From NCBI GenBank assembly GCA_033558025.1, contig JAUCEF010000004.1, forward strand, positions 434,001-498,000: a stretch of 64,000 bases of DNA. Direction: 5' to 3'. Below the pieces are notes generated by a model. That model was not told the DNA's origin, ran no database searches, and saw only the letters and a list, made by a program, of their open reading frames with translations. Below, one piece after another: positions 44,250 to 55,931 of the stretch (its first letter is position 1; every line of letters begins with the position of its first letter). A program made the position numbers and the translations under genes. This DNA is from Phytophthora sp. 'mugwort'. Lineage: Eukaryota > Oomycota > Peronosporomycetes > Peronosporales > Peronosporaceae.

Positions 44250-45756
44250 GTGCACATACCAGCGGTAGCCGGTATTCAGACCCTCGCTAAACGTCGCATT
44301 ACCGCTCTCCGTGGCCACGCGCTCTGGGTATTCCGGGCTGCGGGTCATTGTCTCGCCGGGTACGTCTCGGGCAGGCGCCCTTGGGGCAAGCTATTGCCTA
44401 GCAGCGGGTCAGCCGTGGCCCACCCACCATCCTGGTTCGGGTACAGCATCTCCAGAACAGCAGCCACGTCGTCTGGCCACGGCCCGGGTTAGGCGTTGTT
44501 CAGTACCACTGCAGTGTTCGGCTGCGCGGCAGCCACCTTCGTCACCAGGCCATCGTCCAGAGTCATATCGTCTCGGCTGGGCTATCGGCGAACGCGAACA
44601 CGATGAGCGTATCGACCTCCTTGGTGACGTCGACGGCGATCTGGGTGTTGGCGGCACGCTGAGCGAGGGTCACCCAGGTCAAGCGCACGGACGTCGGCTC
44701 GTCGATGAGGCCCACGATGTTGGCCTCCAGGTCGTGCGAGCCTTCCTCCAGGTACACATACGACTTAATATTCTCCCAGTTGTCGCGAGTGGCGATTGAG
44801 TTACTCCAGGGTTTCATTCCACCATCATCTTACAGGCGGTAGCCTGGGCCGACCTCCGTTCCGTTAATGCTGAAAGCGCCGGCCATAGTCCGGATTCGTA
44901 TGGTCCTCCCATCTTGGGATCGTACGCGCGAACAAGAACGTGTAGTTCCCGTCCGTCTCTGCGTATATTTGTCCTTGCCACGTATACGACGCGTTTCTCG
45001 GTAGAGCAGACGTGCCCGTGAAGTACGCGATCTCGTCGTGTCACCTGCCGCCCAGGGTTCCACTGGAGGTTGCGCAGGTGGGTCGACGGAATGATCGTGC
45101 CTTCCTGGTCCACGCCGACGGCGTTCGCGACGTCATCACCTAGACGAGGCTTCAAGACCTAGCATTCCGGAATGCCGTACGCAAGCTCAGCTAAGTCCGT
45201 ACCGTGCATGTATTGCACGCCTTGGGGCTGATGACTGCGATGGACGAGCCCGCCTTGATGGGCAGTGTGTCATCGTGGTTTTTGAGCAGAATTCCCGACT
45301 TGACGGCGATATTGAACGACATTTTGGAATGGTCCTCGACGGTTTCTACGATTCCGTCGACGCTGACAACACCTGCTCTTTTTCGTTGGGGCGCATCAAG
45401 TTGTCCACCCGTGAATCCACCAGAATTCGATCCACCGTTGAAACTACTTTTGAGGGAGCTGCTGATATTCAATGTGCTTCCAGAAGAATTCCAGAGCCGC
45501 CTCTGCAGACTGCTTCACTGAGCTCTCTGAATGATGCACATCCTGGAACGCCCACATCGTTCATAGCGGGCATCCACGTCGTGGGGGCGCCAAGCGTGTA
45601 TTCACGAAAGCCGGCAAAACAGTCGACAAACACGATTTCCTCGTCGTTGATGAGAGCGATTCCCGCGTTGTCTGCACTTCCTGAGGGCACATCGCCCGCA
45701 AGCTCACCGAGGCAAGCCTTCGTCATGTCATTCTCGTGCTCGACAGTTAGGTGCAA
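44250..45756 (-). pseudogene. Glycoside hydrolase family 3 (beta-glucosidase-like), broken
   Basis: Minus-strand pieces lie in the order of a GH3 C-terminal half. SGILLKNHDDTLPIKAGSSI followed by AVI (within 45472-45191) is the start of the GH3 second domain. A PA14-like insertion follows (45155-44830, frames changing). Then come VYLEEGSHDLEANIV and VDVTKEVDTLIVFAFAD (44817-44563), VAAAQPNTAVVLN near 44520, and WPDDVAAVLEMLYPNQDGGW with ATADPLLG, then GRLPETYPA (about 44480-44340). Frames shift at least four times and stops occur. The catalytic N-terminal barrel is not recognisable; the frame 45756-45469 may belong to it but I could not match it. Family members release glucose from beta-glucans or host glycosides. 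Confidence 0.72.
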
Positions 45757-46906
45757 GACTCAATGATACACGAGTCGTCAACATCGACTTTGCCTCCTCT
45801 CTCTTTTCGAACCTGTACTCCAACGCGCGCACGAACTACGCCTCTGGCACTCCCAACTCGTTCCCGACCACGCTTTCAAGCTTGTTCATCCGGTGGTTCA
45901 GCCTTCTTGCGAGTTTTAGCTCCGAACTACTCCCCAGCCCGTGCCTTACTCTACGTATTTTAATGTCGCTAACCCGATCTATCACCAACACTGTTTTTAT
46001 TTTGCCCCGAGAACTGCGAACCCCCCGGATCCTTGGTCCGGGTCCCCTAATAAAACGGTTGACAAATAATCTATTTATTTATGAAGTGGCTATTTTAAGG
46101 TGCAACAGAGAAGTAAGTCAACTCTTCCGATGCCCGTTTTTGTCGTTATGGCCAGGAAGGCTGTTAATGCGATTTCCCTTGCATGCGGTGCGTAGTTAGG
46201 GGTGAAACATTAGCATGGGGCTACCGGTTAATCCGCGTATTAACTTTTAAAATATGCCGTTTTCTGTTCATACATTTGTGTATGAATATTTATGGATTTA
46301 CGAATGTTATGCACTTTTAGTAGTACTCCGGGGAGACAGACGATGCCAACGAGGTGGAAGAGCTGTTGTCAACTTCTAGAACTTCAAAACCTTCTATATC
46401 CATATCTGAGTCCTAGTCGGGTTAGATCAGATGGAGTGTGAGCAGGGGTGTAATTTGAAGCTCGAGCGCAGCGATTTCAAATGCCCGCTAAAAGCCTGCC
46501 ATTCTCGAGTTTTGCCTTTCAATTGCACCAATTAAACTGCGTTAAATTTGGGTGTGCGACCGAAAATGTCCTTAAGCTACTAAATCTCGACAAAAACTAG
46601 ACACATTCCACCATTCCATATTGACGCTATTGATCCACACCCTCTCGAACTATTTCAAAAAATCGATTCCAGTTCCCCTTTGAATAGGAAATATTAGATG
46701 CGAGATAGACACTTTTCAACGAGCTCGAAACTACGTTTCCCTTTACTAGTGTTATCGTACCGTGAGGTCACTGCCACTATGTACATTGGAGCATCCCACC
46801 CGAGCCAGGTACTCTTCTTCCGAATATGAACTTTCAGCGATTTTCGTCGACTTGCTTGCTTGAAAAAAAAAAAAGCAGCCAATGGTGCAGGTTCGTACAG
46901 CCTTGA
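45757..46906. other. Intergenic, 1.15 kb, no gene seen
   Basis: AT-rich with a 12-A run at 46863-46874. No frame with motifs. Confidence 0.35.
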
Positions 46907-47454
46907 TCATTGCATACTTAAAATCACAGGCAACGTCGCTGGCTTAAGTTTTTTTTGGTTGCAATGAACACGAAGTGCAGCAAATGCTCGCATGCGGGTA
47001 GTCTTGTCCTTCATCCGCACATAAACACGGGTAACTACAGGTCGGAAATACCGTCGTACATCATGCGGATCACAAGCTGATATAACACTGCTCCAGAATA
47101 CATCTGCACGTGGCATCGAAGAAAGGTGAGGTTCGCTGCTGCCGCATTCGATCGACACGTGAGGCTGCACCCAACCCATAACTCGATGCAAAACCGCACT
47201 GTCATAGTAAGTGAAGTGGAACTGAAAAAAAAACTTCAGACCCGGTTGTTTTGAGCATCGCAAAGCGGATTATTCTCGATGCGACCGCCGTAGTTTTTGC
47301 GTCCAAAATGGGCTGTTCTCGTGCGATAAAGCCGGCCCAAATATACTTCTTGGAAGCACCCTGAAAGATCAAATTGTCGTTGGTGTAGAACTTGACCCCA
47401 ATTTGTGACAAACTTCCTGAGGCGTGAGCGTCGCGTTAGCCTACCCAATTTCAT
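46907..47454 (-). pseudogene. Unrecognised protein, frameshifted at a homopolymer
   Basis: Two overlapping minus-strand frames look like one protein. 47411-47202 contains IGVKFYTNDNLIFQGASKKY and IWAGFIAREQPILDAKTT, and 47263-46907 continues with FHFTYYDSAVLHRVMGW and YFRPVVTRVYVRMKDKTTRM. The join falls at a run of nine A at 47225-47233 (T on this strand), which could be a true frameshift or a sequencing error. The composition looks coding, but I know no family with these motifs. A third frame (47454-47236) supplies the only upstream ATG. It could be an element-encoded protein. Confidence 0.4.
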
Positions 47455-48111
47455 CAGTCGGCACCATCAGCTTGCTCTTCCAGTTGACGACAGTCGGCAT
47501 TTAACCTATCGGACGTCGGACATAATAAGCACTTTCTGGTTTATGCTCGCCAGACAACTCCGTCGCAGAATCTGTCACAAAAGCTCGGCCTTGCCAACTA
47601 TCCGTTGGTAGACACTGCACCGACAGTTCGTAGAAGTAGTCCTTGTTCTCCAGGGATGCATTGGTATTGGCTTTTTAACATTAACGTCTAGATGTTAAAA
47701 TTCTCCGACGGCGTTCTCCATTCTTTTCTTCCTCCGTGGTGCTCAACGTTCCGACTTGTGTTGGCGCAACAATGATCGTCTAATCAGAGGAACCACTGCA
47801 ACGTAGCAGGAAGGTTGCTGGCCATTGGAGTTGAAGAGCGGCGGAGTGGAGGTCAGGCATGACCTTGGTGCTTTGGGAATCAGAAGACGATTCAAAAGTG
47901 AGTATTCTTGCGCTCGAGCCAGGTATCAGGTTCCCCCTCCTCCTTGGGACTAAGGAAAAGCTGTCGTTACCGTCATTTCGGTCGCCCTACGGTCGTTATT
48001 ACGATGATAGGGACATTTCTCGTAGCATCGTCCGACAGCATTTCGGGAGACGAGTTCAGCACCGATATTTTGACAGCAGTGACGAACTGTAAGTGAGGAT
48101 ATTATGCTTTT
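47455..48111. other. Intergenic, no gene seen
   Basis: Short frames only, including one at 47859-48092 without motifs. Confidence 0.35.
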
Positions 48112-48204
48112 AGTGGGAGTATCATGCTTTTTTTTCGGTAGTGAGGGTACCATACATACGGTAGTGGGAGTACCTTGCATACGGTAGTGGGAGTACCTAC
48201 ATAA
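48112..48204. repeat. Tandem repeat, 23-bp unit, about four copies
   Basis: Units of the type TGGGAGTACCTTGCATACGG plus TAG, with the first copy diverged and containing a T run. Confidence 0.75.
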
Positions 48205-48665
48205 ATACATGAGTTGTTGGAGTGAGCTATTCACAAGTTCAAACTCCTATTTTTCGTTTGTGTAGTTTATCTGTCAGGATTGACTTAATTTTAACTTCGA
48301 CTCACTGTAGACGATCCTTGTATGCCCTTCATACCCCCGGCAGAGACATGCGGAGCATTACAGACTGCTAGAATGAATGTGTCAGAATGAATGCTACTAT
48401 GATACTACAACTTGCCCGTATCCGTTCACTGTTCTCACAGTGCCGTATGCTCGTATTTTCTCTCACCCATAATGACACAAGTTTAGCTTCGAGTCCTACC
48501 ATAACAGACGTACAAGAGATCTGGTGCTTTTTAGGCCGGCATGGATGGGCGGGTACGGGTACCCGAACTGTCCGTGGGTAGACTGGCGGGTGGGGCTTGG
48601 GTACCCGATTAAAACTCAACAACGAGGTGGGTAGTCCATAAAGCTGTGTTTGCGACCTCTAGTAC

Positions 48666-49577
48666 TTACACAACTGCTTCTGTGGCGGAGACCATCTCAA
48701 CCGGGGAAGACCTTGGTGGCGGGCCGAAAGGAACGAATGGGCCAGCCTTCAAGGACGAAGCTTGGATAGTCTCAGTCCTGATAGTTTGAAGAGCGTGCAT
48801 GGAGCGCTCAAACATATCGTAGTGGCGTTCCCAGGCTTTACGTGGCGGCTGGCGGTGCGAGTAGAGCGCGGTATATCGGGCTTGCAGACTACTCTTAAAA
48901 GTAGCCATAACTACCACGTCAAGAGACTGAACCCCAGATGTGCAATCGGCAGGAACGTACAGCGTGCAGGTACCCATTTCAGCAAGGTGCTGCCGTACCG
49001 CGTCACATTTGTGTACTCTGAGGCAGTCAAGGATGAGTACGCAGGGTCCCTCACCTCATACTGCCACACTTTGCTTATCAACTCGAGCATATAGCGCTCA
49101 TCAAACCGCTGTTTTCTCTGCATGGAAAACGTGGTGACCCCCGGATCTCTTCAGTATGTCTTCGCTTCATCGTACACACTATTGGCTGGCTCACCCGCAA
49201 ACACAAAGTTCGGTGGTAGCATGCGGCCGTCTGCGCACACGAGCAACGCGATCGTGCATCGATATCCGCCCTTCCCGCCACCATGAGAAGGAACGCAAGT
49301 CACCCCGAAGAAGTCCACCGTCGTCTTGGAACCGATCAGTTGTCTGGTCCATATTGTAGAGCACATAGGACGACGGAGTTCCCGTCGCAGCATCCACGAA
49401 GTGGTCAGTCAGTACTTTGGTTACCATGCATGCAAGCGCATCCCGCAGCGCCAGCAACACTGTGTGTTTAATGCAGTGCGGGGGCATTTTACCAACGCAT
49501 CCGCCAAATTGTATATTACCTTGTTTTATAAAAGTGCTGGCATCCAACCATCTCCATACGCAATTCCAATTGGCCAA
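48666..49577 (-). pseudogene. pogo-like (DDE_1) transposase relic
   Basis: Minus-strand fragments in order: IKQGNIQFGG and YVLYNMDQTTDRF (49577-49191), with the first catalytic Asp; GVTCVPSHGGGKGGYRCTIA, then GRMLPPNFVFAG (49393-49151); RKQRFDERYMLELISKVWQ (49123-48911); and TLYVPADCTSGVQSLDVVVM followed by ATFK (48977-48666), the third Asp region. The second Asp region lies at a frame break. At least three frameshifts. It is related to, but not the same lineage as, the elements at 27-32 kb, judging from spacing and motif wording. Confidence 0.72.
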
Positions 49578-50163
49578 TCAGCGACAACCTCCGATTTCTT
49601 AAAGACTTGCCACCTGGCAGAAGTGATTAGAGAAGGGTGTCAAATCTATCAGACGTTTAGGTAGTTGCGGGCTTTTACATGCTTTGTCTTATCCCGAGTG
49701 GGACCAATAGACGTCGTCTTGGGCGCGGTCCAAACCGTCCCTCGGGCAGTTCAGCGCGTGAGCTACTTCTGGAGGCGCCCAGTCGCAAGCTGCACTTTAG
49801 TGAACGGATTTACAAGGTTCTCTGGATCGCGACGCTGGATTGTACGGGCGACCGAGGGGCCGTTGGCATTCCCGGATCTGGCGGAGCGGCACTGAGGGGG
49901 ATGTGGCGGAAACGAGCTACTACAGGACGGACGACATGGTTAGCGGAAGCTTCGGCACCAAGGTACGGAAGGGACAGAGTCAGGAGGGGTGTCGCGTGAA
50001 GGTCTGATCTGGGCTGTGGTAGTGTGCGCGTACGTGCGTGCTCGGTAGGAGTGCGAGGATGGCGTAAGAAGGAAGAACGGCAGCGGTACCTCTCCTGCCG
50101 TTCAGGTTTCGTTATTAGTCCTCCATTTGCCCAGATTACAACAAGTCGAATCAGTTTTTGCAT

Positions 50164-51438
50164 TGAGCTTGGTTGTGAAGCGTTATTACTCCGTGCACTT
50201 TCCTACTCAGATCATTCCCATACAGCGCTGACCGCCCCACCATCTAGGGCGACTCGCGACCATGTCAATCTCATTTTTTAGCCTACGGAGTGAGTAATTG
50301 CAACATTGTGACGCCGAAGCTACAAATGAACAACAAAAACAAAAAGCAAATACATGAACACGGTACTTACTAGCGTATAAACCTGTAATAACGCAATGCA
50401 CAGCTCTGTGTGGTTTACGCCTCGTGAACTTGGCCGGACATCTAACCGGTGGCCGTCCTATCTATCTAGTTAATAACTTGGAACCAAACTACGGCAACGT
50501 GTAACGCTAACATCCTGTGTCGCATGCCCGATAAATCATTCCTACTTTGTCATTGCAGCATTTGCATATTAAATGCAAGCACTGTCTTTGAGCGGTATTG
50601 AGGAAGTCGCTGTTGTTTCACCTCGTACTTCTTTTGCCAGCGCTAGACTGTTTCCGTGCCCAATGCCCCACGAATACAAACGCCAAGGCTCAGTTGATCA
50701 TTTCTGACCGCAGCGATATCCCAACTAAACGATTTTTAATAGTGGACGCCAAGTTTTAAGACCCCGTTCGAGAGTCGATGATCGACGTCGGTTGACGAAG
50801 AAAAAATCATTGGCGTGGAACAGGTATCAAAACTGTTATGAAAGCTATGACCTTCATGTCATAGCCGAATATTGGAATGAATCAGAATTTGATTTCCTCA
50901 ATGTCATTACAGTGCATCCATTGACAAAATGCTTAGTGTACCTGGATGCTCTGAATTATTGTTTTTTGTTTTAAGGTATTTCTAATGTAAGGACAACACG
51001 TTGTTAACTTCTTGCTACGGTGGATAGTCGAGCCTGATTCTCAAACCACATCTTCATCTACTGCTGTAGCATATGTCATATGCCTCAGACCAAGCTAGGC
51101 CAGCTTATTGTTACTCAGTGAGATAAAATACACACGGCTGCAGCTGAAAACAAACTTAAGGCTTCTTAGTTCGGGTTTCTCCACCACCGCAACTATGATT
51201 CTCTTCGAGCTTGCTTCCCGCCAACTATGCAAAAGACAAACTGTTGCTAGACCTGGCTTCCTACTCTTGTCGTCTCTGCTTCTTTGGCCTTCGGCAACCT
51301 TCACTCCTGTCTGGGACCGTGCGTTGTACGCACCATCTTTTACGGACCATCAAGATGCACGACCAGCATCTTAACACGCCGCCCTCTGAGACAGCAGAGT
51401 TGCACTCGGAACTACGATTCTTCATCACTAATTGCTTG
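50164..51438. other. Intergenic, 1.3 kb, no gene seen
   Basis: AT-rich sequence between a pogo relic and a copia relic. If the copia element kept a 3' LTR it should lie here (51100-51438), but I see no matching second LTR. Confidence 0.35.
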
Positions 51439-53980
51439 CTACATCATCGCTTCATGAGACTTTTGCCTCTGAATTTCCCGAGGTGTCCGCTGGGCATTCG
51501 GTCGCATACCGATCAGTTCCTTCATCTTGTCCAGATGCATGAATCCCATTGGCTTAGTCAAGAGGTCTGCTGGGTTCTTGTCTCCGATCACCTTCCACAG
51601 CTTGATATCTTCCTGCCGCGCCATTTCACGAACATAGTGTAGACGCAACTCGACGTGTCGAGCTTTTCTGATATACGTGGGGCGGGTTGCAAGCACAATA
51701 TCAGCTTGATTGTCAACCCCGAGCTTGAATGCAATTCCGCGCTTGGCATTCAACTCTATCAAAATGTTCTTGATAGTTTGGCCTTCTTGACTCGCTTCAC
51801 AAGCTGCAGCGTATTCAGCTTCTGCTGTGCTAAGTGCCACAATACTTTGGCGTCTTCAGCCCATGCTACTGATCCGCCAGCAATCATCATCATGTAGCCA
51901 GTTACACTTCTCCTTGTGTCTAGGCAATTTCCCCAGTCAGCACCAACAAACCCTTCAATTTTCAGCAGATCAGTATCGATCGCGTTTTCATTCTTGAAGA
52001 GCACACCGTGGTTTCTGGTTGCTGCTAGATACCGTAAAGCACGTTTGAGTGCACCCGCAATCGCCACATTAGGATGCTGCTCAAATCTACTCAGACAACC
52101 AACTGGAAACGCGAGTTCTGGTCTAGTGCTTGTTACTAGGTACATCAGCGCTCCGATTGCCTCACGATAAGATAGTCGGGGCTCCTTATCACCTTCTTTC
52201 ACCGCCCTCAGGTTCACTGTCGTGTCCATTGGGGACCGGCAACGACTGCAACAGAAAATCAAAGCGCTCCGGCACTTCTTTCGCGTACTTCGACTGGTGT
52301 AGAAGGACCCCTCCTTCTTGCCAATCCACTTGAATTCCTACATTAATACTCAGGCGGCCCAAATCCTTAAGACCGTATGGTTCAGCTCCGCGAAGAATCG
52401 TGTCTTCCAACTCTCCTTGTTTGTGTGCAGATGATGTCGTCGACGTAGACGAGCACAATAGCGATCAGTCCGTCCTTTGAGAACGAGTACAAGCATGGTT
52501 CATTCGAGGATCTTTGCAATCCCTTTGCACTCAACCACCTATGGAGTTCATCATACCATTCACGCTCACTTTCATGAAGACCGTACAGCGCTCGCTTGAC
52601 CTTGTACATCCATCCAGGTTTGAGGGGAAAGCCTGCGATGCGTTGAATAAATTGTACAAGACGCTTCTGCGCATTGAGATACGCAGTGTCAATGTCACCT
52701 TGAAATGCGAGGAGCTGCAAAATCCCACACAGTGCAAGGAACACCTTGAACGATTCCATCCGAGATACTGGTGAAAATATATCCTGCACGCAAAAGTCGA
52801 TACCAGGGACTTCTTTATCTCCACGACCGCACAGTCGGGGACGGAAGCGCAACACGTTGCCAAATTCGTTCGTTTTCGGTTCAAATCTCCACATCATCTC
52901 TAGCGGCTTGGCACCTTCAGGAATCTAAATTTCAAAAAGTAATTCCAACACATCTTTTTCAATCATTGTCGCTATCTCCTTCTCCATACCCTTCCACCAT
53001 TCGGCTCTCTGCGGCGAGTTCATGGCTTGGGAGACTGTGCGTGGGGTCCGTACTTCCGAGATGTGCCAAAGTCGCTGATGGGGTTCTGGTACCTCGGTCA
53101 TTAATGCTAGAGCATCAAATGCAGCGTAAACTTGCATCTCTTCGAGGCTGATTTCTCCATCGTCAGGCTCCACAACTTCGATGAGACCACCACGTCGTCG
53201 GTTTTCTTCATGGACTTCGCTCTCAGCGTGCATCTTGACGTCATCATGGCGTGCAATGCTAGCTGTCAATCTAGCACGACGAAAGCCGTCGTCGGTGCAG
53301 GCGGTTGATCCACTGTCACGTGGAATCAGTTCGTCCTCGAGTGCATACACATCCCCACCAATGCTCCCCTCATTTTGAGTGTGATCATGTGGCTTCATTT
53401 TGCTAGACACACCAGGATAAAGGACAACATCATCGCTGAAACTTGGCATTGTCCTTCATAGCCATGTGGGGCCTCTGCCACTTGTGTTAGCATTACCTCA
53501 TGTCACAATTGAATCGCGAGTATTGCTGTCCGTGATATTATCATCTCCTCTCCCTCCTGTGCCTGGCAAGTCGTAATCCTGGCGGCCGGCCCTTGTGAGG
53601 TCAGGGTGGTCAGCTACAATCCAGTCTCGGATTCGGGTATCAAATCCATTGCTGTGTCGGTCCTTGTACATGATCTGCTCGTTGACCGTCACTTGGCCAG
53701 CGACTTGCATTGTACCTTCTGACGGAAAGTATACTTTCCAATCGAGAAGGCCATCTTGATAGCCCAGGACATAGCCAATTCGGCAATTGTCTGCGAATTT
53801 GTGTCGTGAGGGCCCCGGATGAATACGTGCTTACCGTATAGTCGTAATCCTTGGCGACATTGTCTCCTTGGCGACACCTAAAATCGAGACATAATGATTG
53901 GTCGGCAGTTTTCATATAGGATCTGTTATTTTTACGCGCCATTGGTTCTAAAAGAGCGCGCAGTACCATATTCGGCATCA
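51439..53980 (-). pseudogene. Ty1/copia retrotransposon polyprotein, reverse transcriptase and RNase H part
   Basis: Minus-strand order is copia-like. 53449-52925 holds the linker ending in SQAMNSPQRAEWWKGMEKEI, typical just before copia reverse transcriptase. 52897-52382 holds the reverse transcriptase (GIDFCVQDIFSPVSRMES, AFQGDIDTAYLNA, VKRALYGLHESEREWYDEL) with the catalytic YVDD at 52447-52436. 52458-52189 and 52262-51759 hold the connection (LSYREAIGALMYLVTSTRPE, DTRRSVTGYMMMIAGG). 51840-51439 holds RNase H (STAEAEYAAACEASQEGQ, VDNQADIVLA, DKNPADLLTKPM). At least three frameshifts. 53980-53500 is an uncertain upstream piece. Gag, protease and most of integrase are absent, and no LTR pair was found. 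Confidence 0.88.
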
Positions 53981-54006
53981 GTGCGGGACGGAAGCATGAC
54001 CCGCCT

Positions 54007-55628
54007 ATGCATCACAGGTTCGGGCAAGCGCCGAAAGCAATACATAAGGGTTGCCATGGCGTACGGCGACAAAGAGACGTCCTCAAGTATCTCGACAAAG
54101 GCCATTCCGTCAAGGTCTGTATCTACGGGCAGCACACGAGGAAAGAACACAAAGCAAAAGAAAAACTGATCAGCAAGTGGAAAAAGGCATCGGCTTCGAT
54201 ATATTCGGCGTGTGCGTCAGGGCGAGCACATCACCTCAACTCTCGGAAGCTCAGCGACGCCACCGTCTTTAGCCAAGAGGCAGAAGAAAAAATAGTCCAG
54301 TATATATACTCTTAGGAAGGAGGGATTTTCTGTATCGCGCTTCATGCTAGCGACAAAAGCAAAGGAGGTGCGGTTGAATCTGATATTGCTCCCGACAAGT
54401 CGCAGCTTTTCCAACTTGAATGAAGCTGTTCATGAGGCGTCACAGGTTGTCGTTACGTACCAGAACTCGTCAAGACCAAATCACACCTCAAGACGCAGCC
54501 GAGGCCGCCCAAGCGTTTAGAGCGTTGGTGCTTCAAACTGCTGTCGAGCAGAACTGCACCAAAATATCCAACGCGGATCAAACAGGTACATACAGAGTTT
54601 ATATCCTATATTTTATGTGATGTTCGATGTCTAACATAATTTTCAGCCGTATGTTTTGAATATGTGCCTAAGAAAACAATATCAACAAAGGGGACGAAAA
54701 AGGTTTGGGTAAAATGCGCTAATAAAGACAAGCAACGTGCTACTGTCATGCTTTTAGCGGATTCGAATGGTGTTAAGTGCGACCCATTTATTAGTTTTTC
54801 AAGACCTCGGCTGCCGCGACAAAAGAATGACGAGCTGAGAATGATGAGATCAGAAATGGTTTTGGTAGAACTGTTTGGCGTGAAGTGAAAACAAACCCTG
54901 CAGGAGAAGTATCCATGCCAGATATTTGGAAACAAAACTGCATGGTGGAACGCGGACCTCTCTCTGAAATGTTTAGGATTTCATTTTGCCAACAGTGAGA
55001 ATCCTGAAGACAAAGTTCTGTTGTTGTGGGACGAATTTAACGCACATTGGACGGAAAAGGTAAAAACAATTATGCCGCCTCGCTCGACGTTGTCCTGCTA
55101 AAGTGCCGCCAAAATATACGTATGTCTGTCAACCCGCGGACATTTCGTGAAAAAAACTTTTAAAGGTTTACTACGATCTCTTTGGATTGACACACACTCC
55201 GCGAGCAAGTTAGGGCGTACAACCAGGGCGAAAAAAAAGCGACAAGAAAAACGAAACAAGCTCGCCGCTGACATTCTAAGCGCTTGAAAAAAATATGATC
55301 AGCAGGAGGCCGATCGCAGAGTCGCCATTCTCCGGAAGAATATGAAGAGCAGCCGTTTGCTTTAGTCGGACTATCGCGTCGGGACATCACCAAATGGATC
55401 GCGTCAAGCTGGGCAGGTTTGTCACGTGAAACAATCATCAGCGGATTTTCGAGAGCGGGGCTCTTGATGGATACACGCCCCCCAGCAACTGACGCTAGTG
55501 TTGACGTAGATACAGACGTGGTTATTGCTTCATTAGAAAGGTATAACTTGGCGGAGGGGGAAGTGGACTCAGACGACGGTATCGGCAGTGACAGTGGTGA
55601 CAGCGACAGTGATGAGGACGAATACTAA
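54007..55628 (+). pseudogene. pogo-like (DDE_1) transposase with a probable intron
   Basis: In order: an N-terminal helix-turn-helix region (GVRRQRDVLKYLDKGHSV near 54057); LRKEGFSVSRFMLATKAKEV near 54311 in another frame; ISNADQTA, split by a 61-nt GT-AG intron (54586-54646) that joins in phase to VCFEYVPKKTISTKGTKKVW; LLLWDEFNAHWTEKV near 55021 (second Asp); YVCQPADIS near 55121 (third Asp); and a tail LSRRDITKWIASSWAGLSRE followed by an acidic C-terminus ending at 55628. There are several frameshifts and a TGA at 54886. It is a close relative of the fragment at 18500-18904 by its tail. Terminal repeats were not located. Confidence 0.75.
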
Positions 55629-55931
55629 AACTGCATCTTGGATAATAAAACTGCACCTCGGATTGAATAATTCGTAGTTGCTGCGGATCATATGGTAATA
55701 ATACGTGTCTGTGGCTTGTCGCCTAGGACTACGACTATACAGTATTCCGATTCAGTGCGAGGCAAATAGTTTTTACGAGCGAGTGAGTCTTTGCATCCTT
55801 TTTATTTACTGTCTCTGAATCCGAATTTTACGATAGCACAGAAGACGATTGTCCATTCACGGCGTTTTTGAAAGCCGCTATCATTTGCTAGAAGTTTTTG
55901 CATCCTTACGAAGAGCTCCAGTACGTCAAAG
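55629..55931. promoter_or_regulatory. Upstream region of the F-box/LRR-like relic
   Basis: 303 bp, AT-rich, no gene seen. It holds whatever promoter the downstream relic had. Confidence 0.3.

Noticed and set aside
46863..46874. Poly-A run as a retroposon tail
   Set aside because: There is no upstream LINE or processed-gene sequence and no target duplication; it is treated as a simple run.
51100..51438. 3' LTR of the copia relic
   Set aside because: No TG...CA-bounded segment here is repeated upstream of the coding part, so an LTR cannot be supported.
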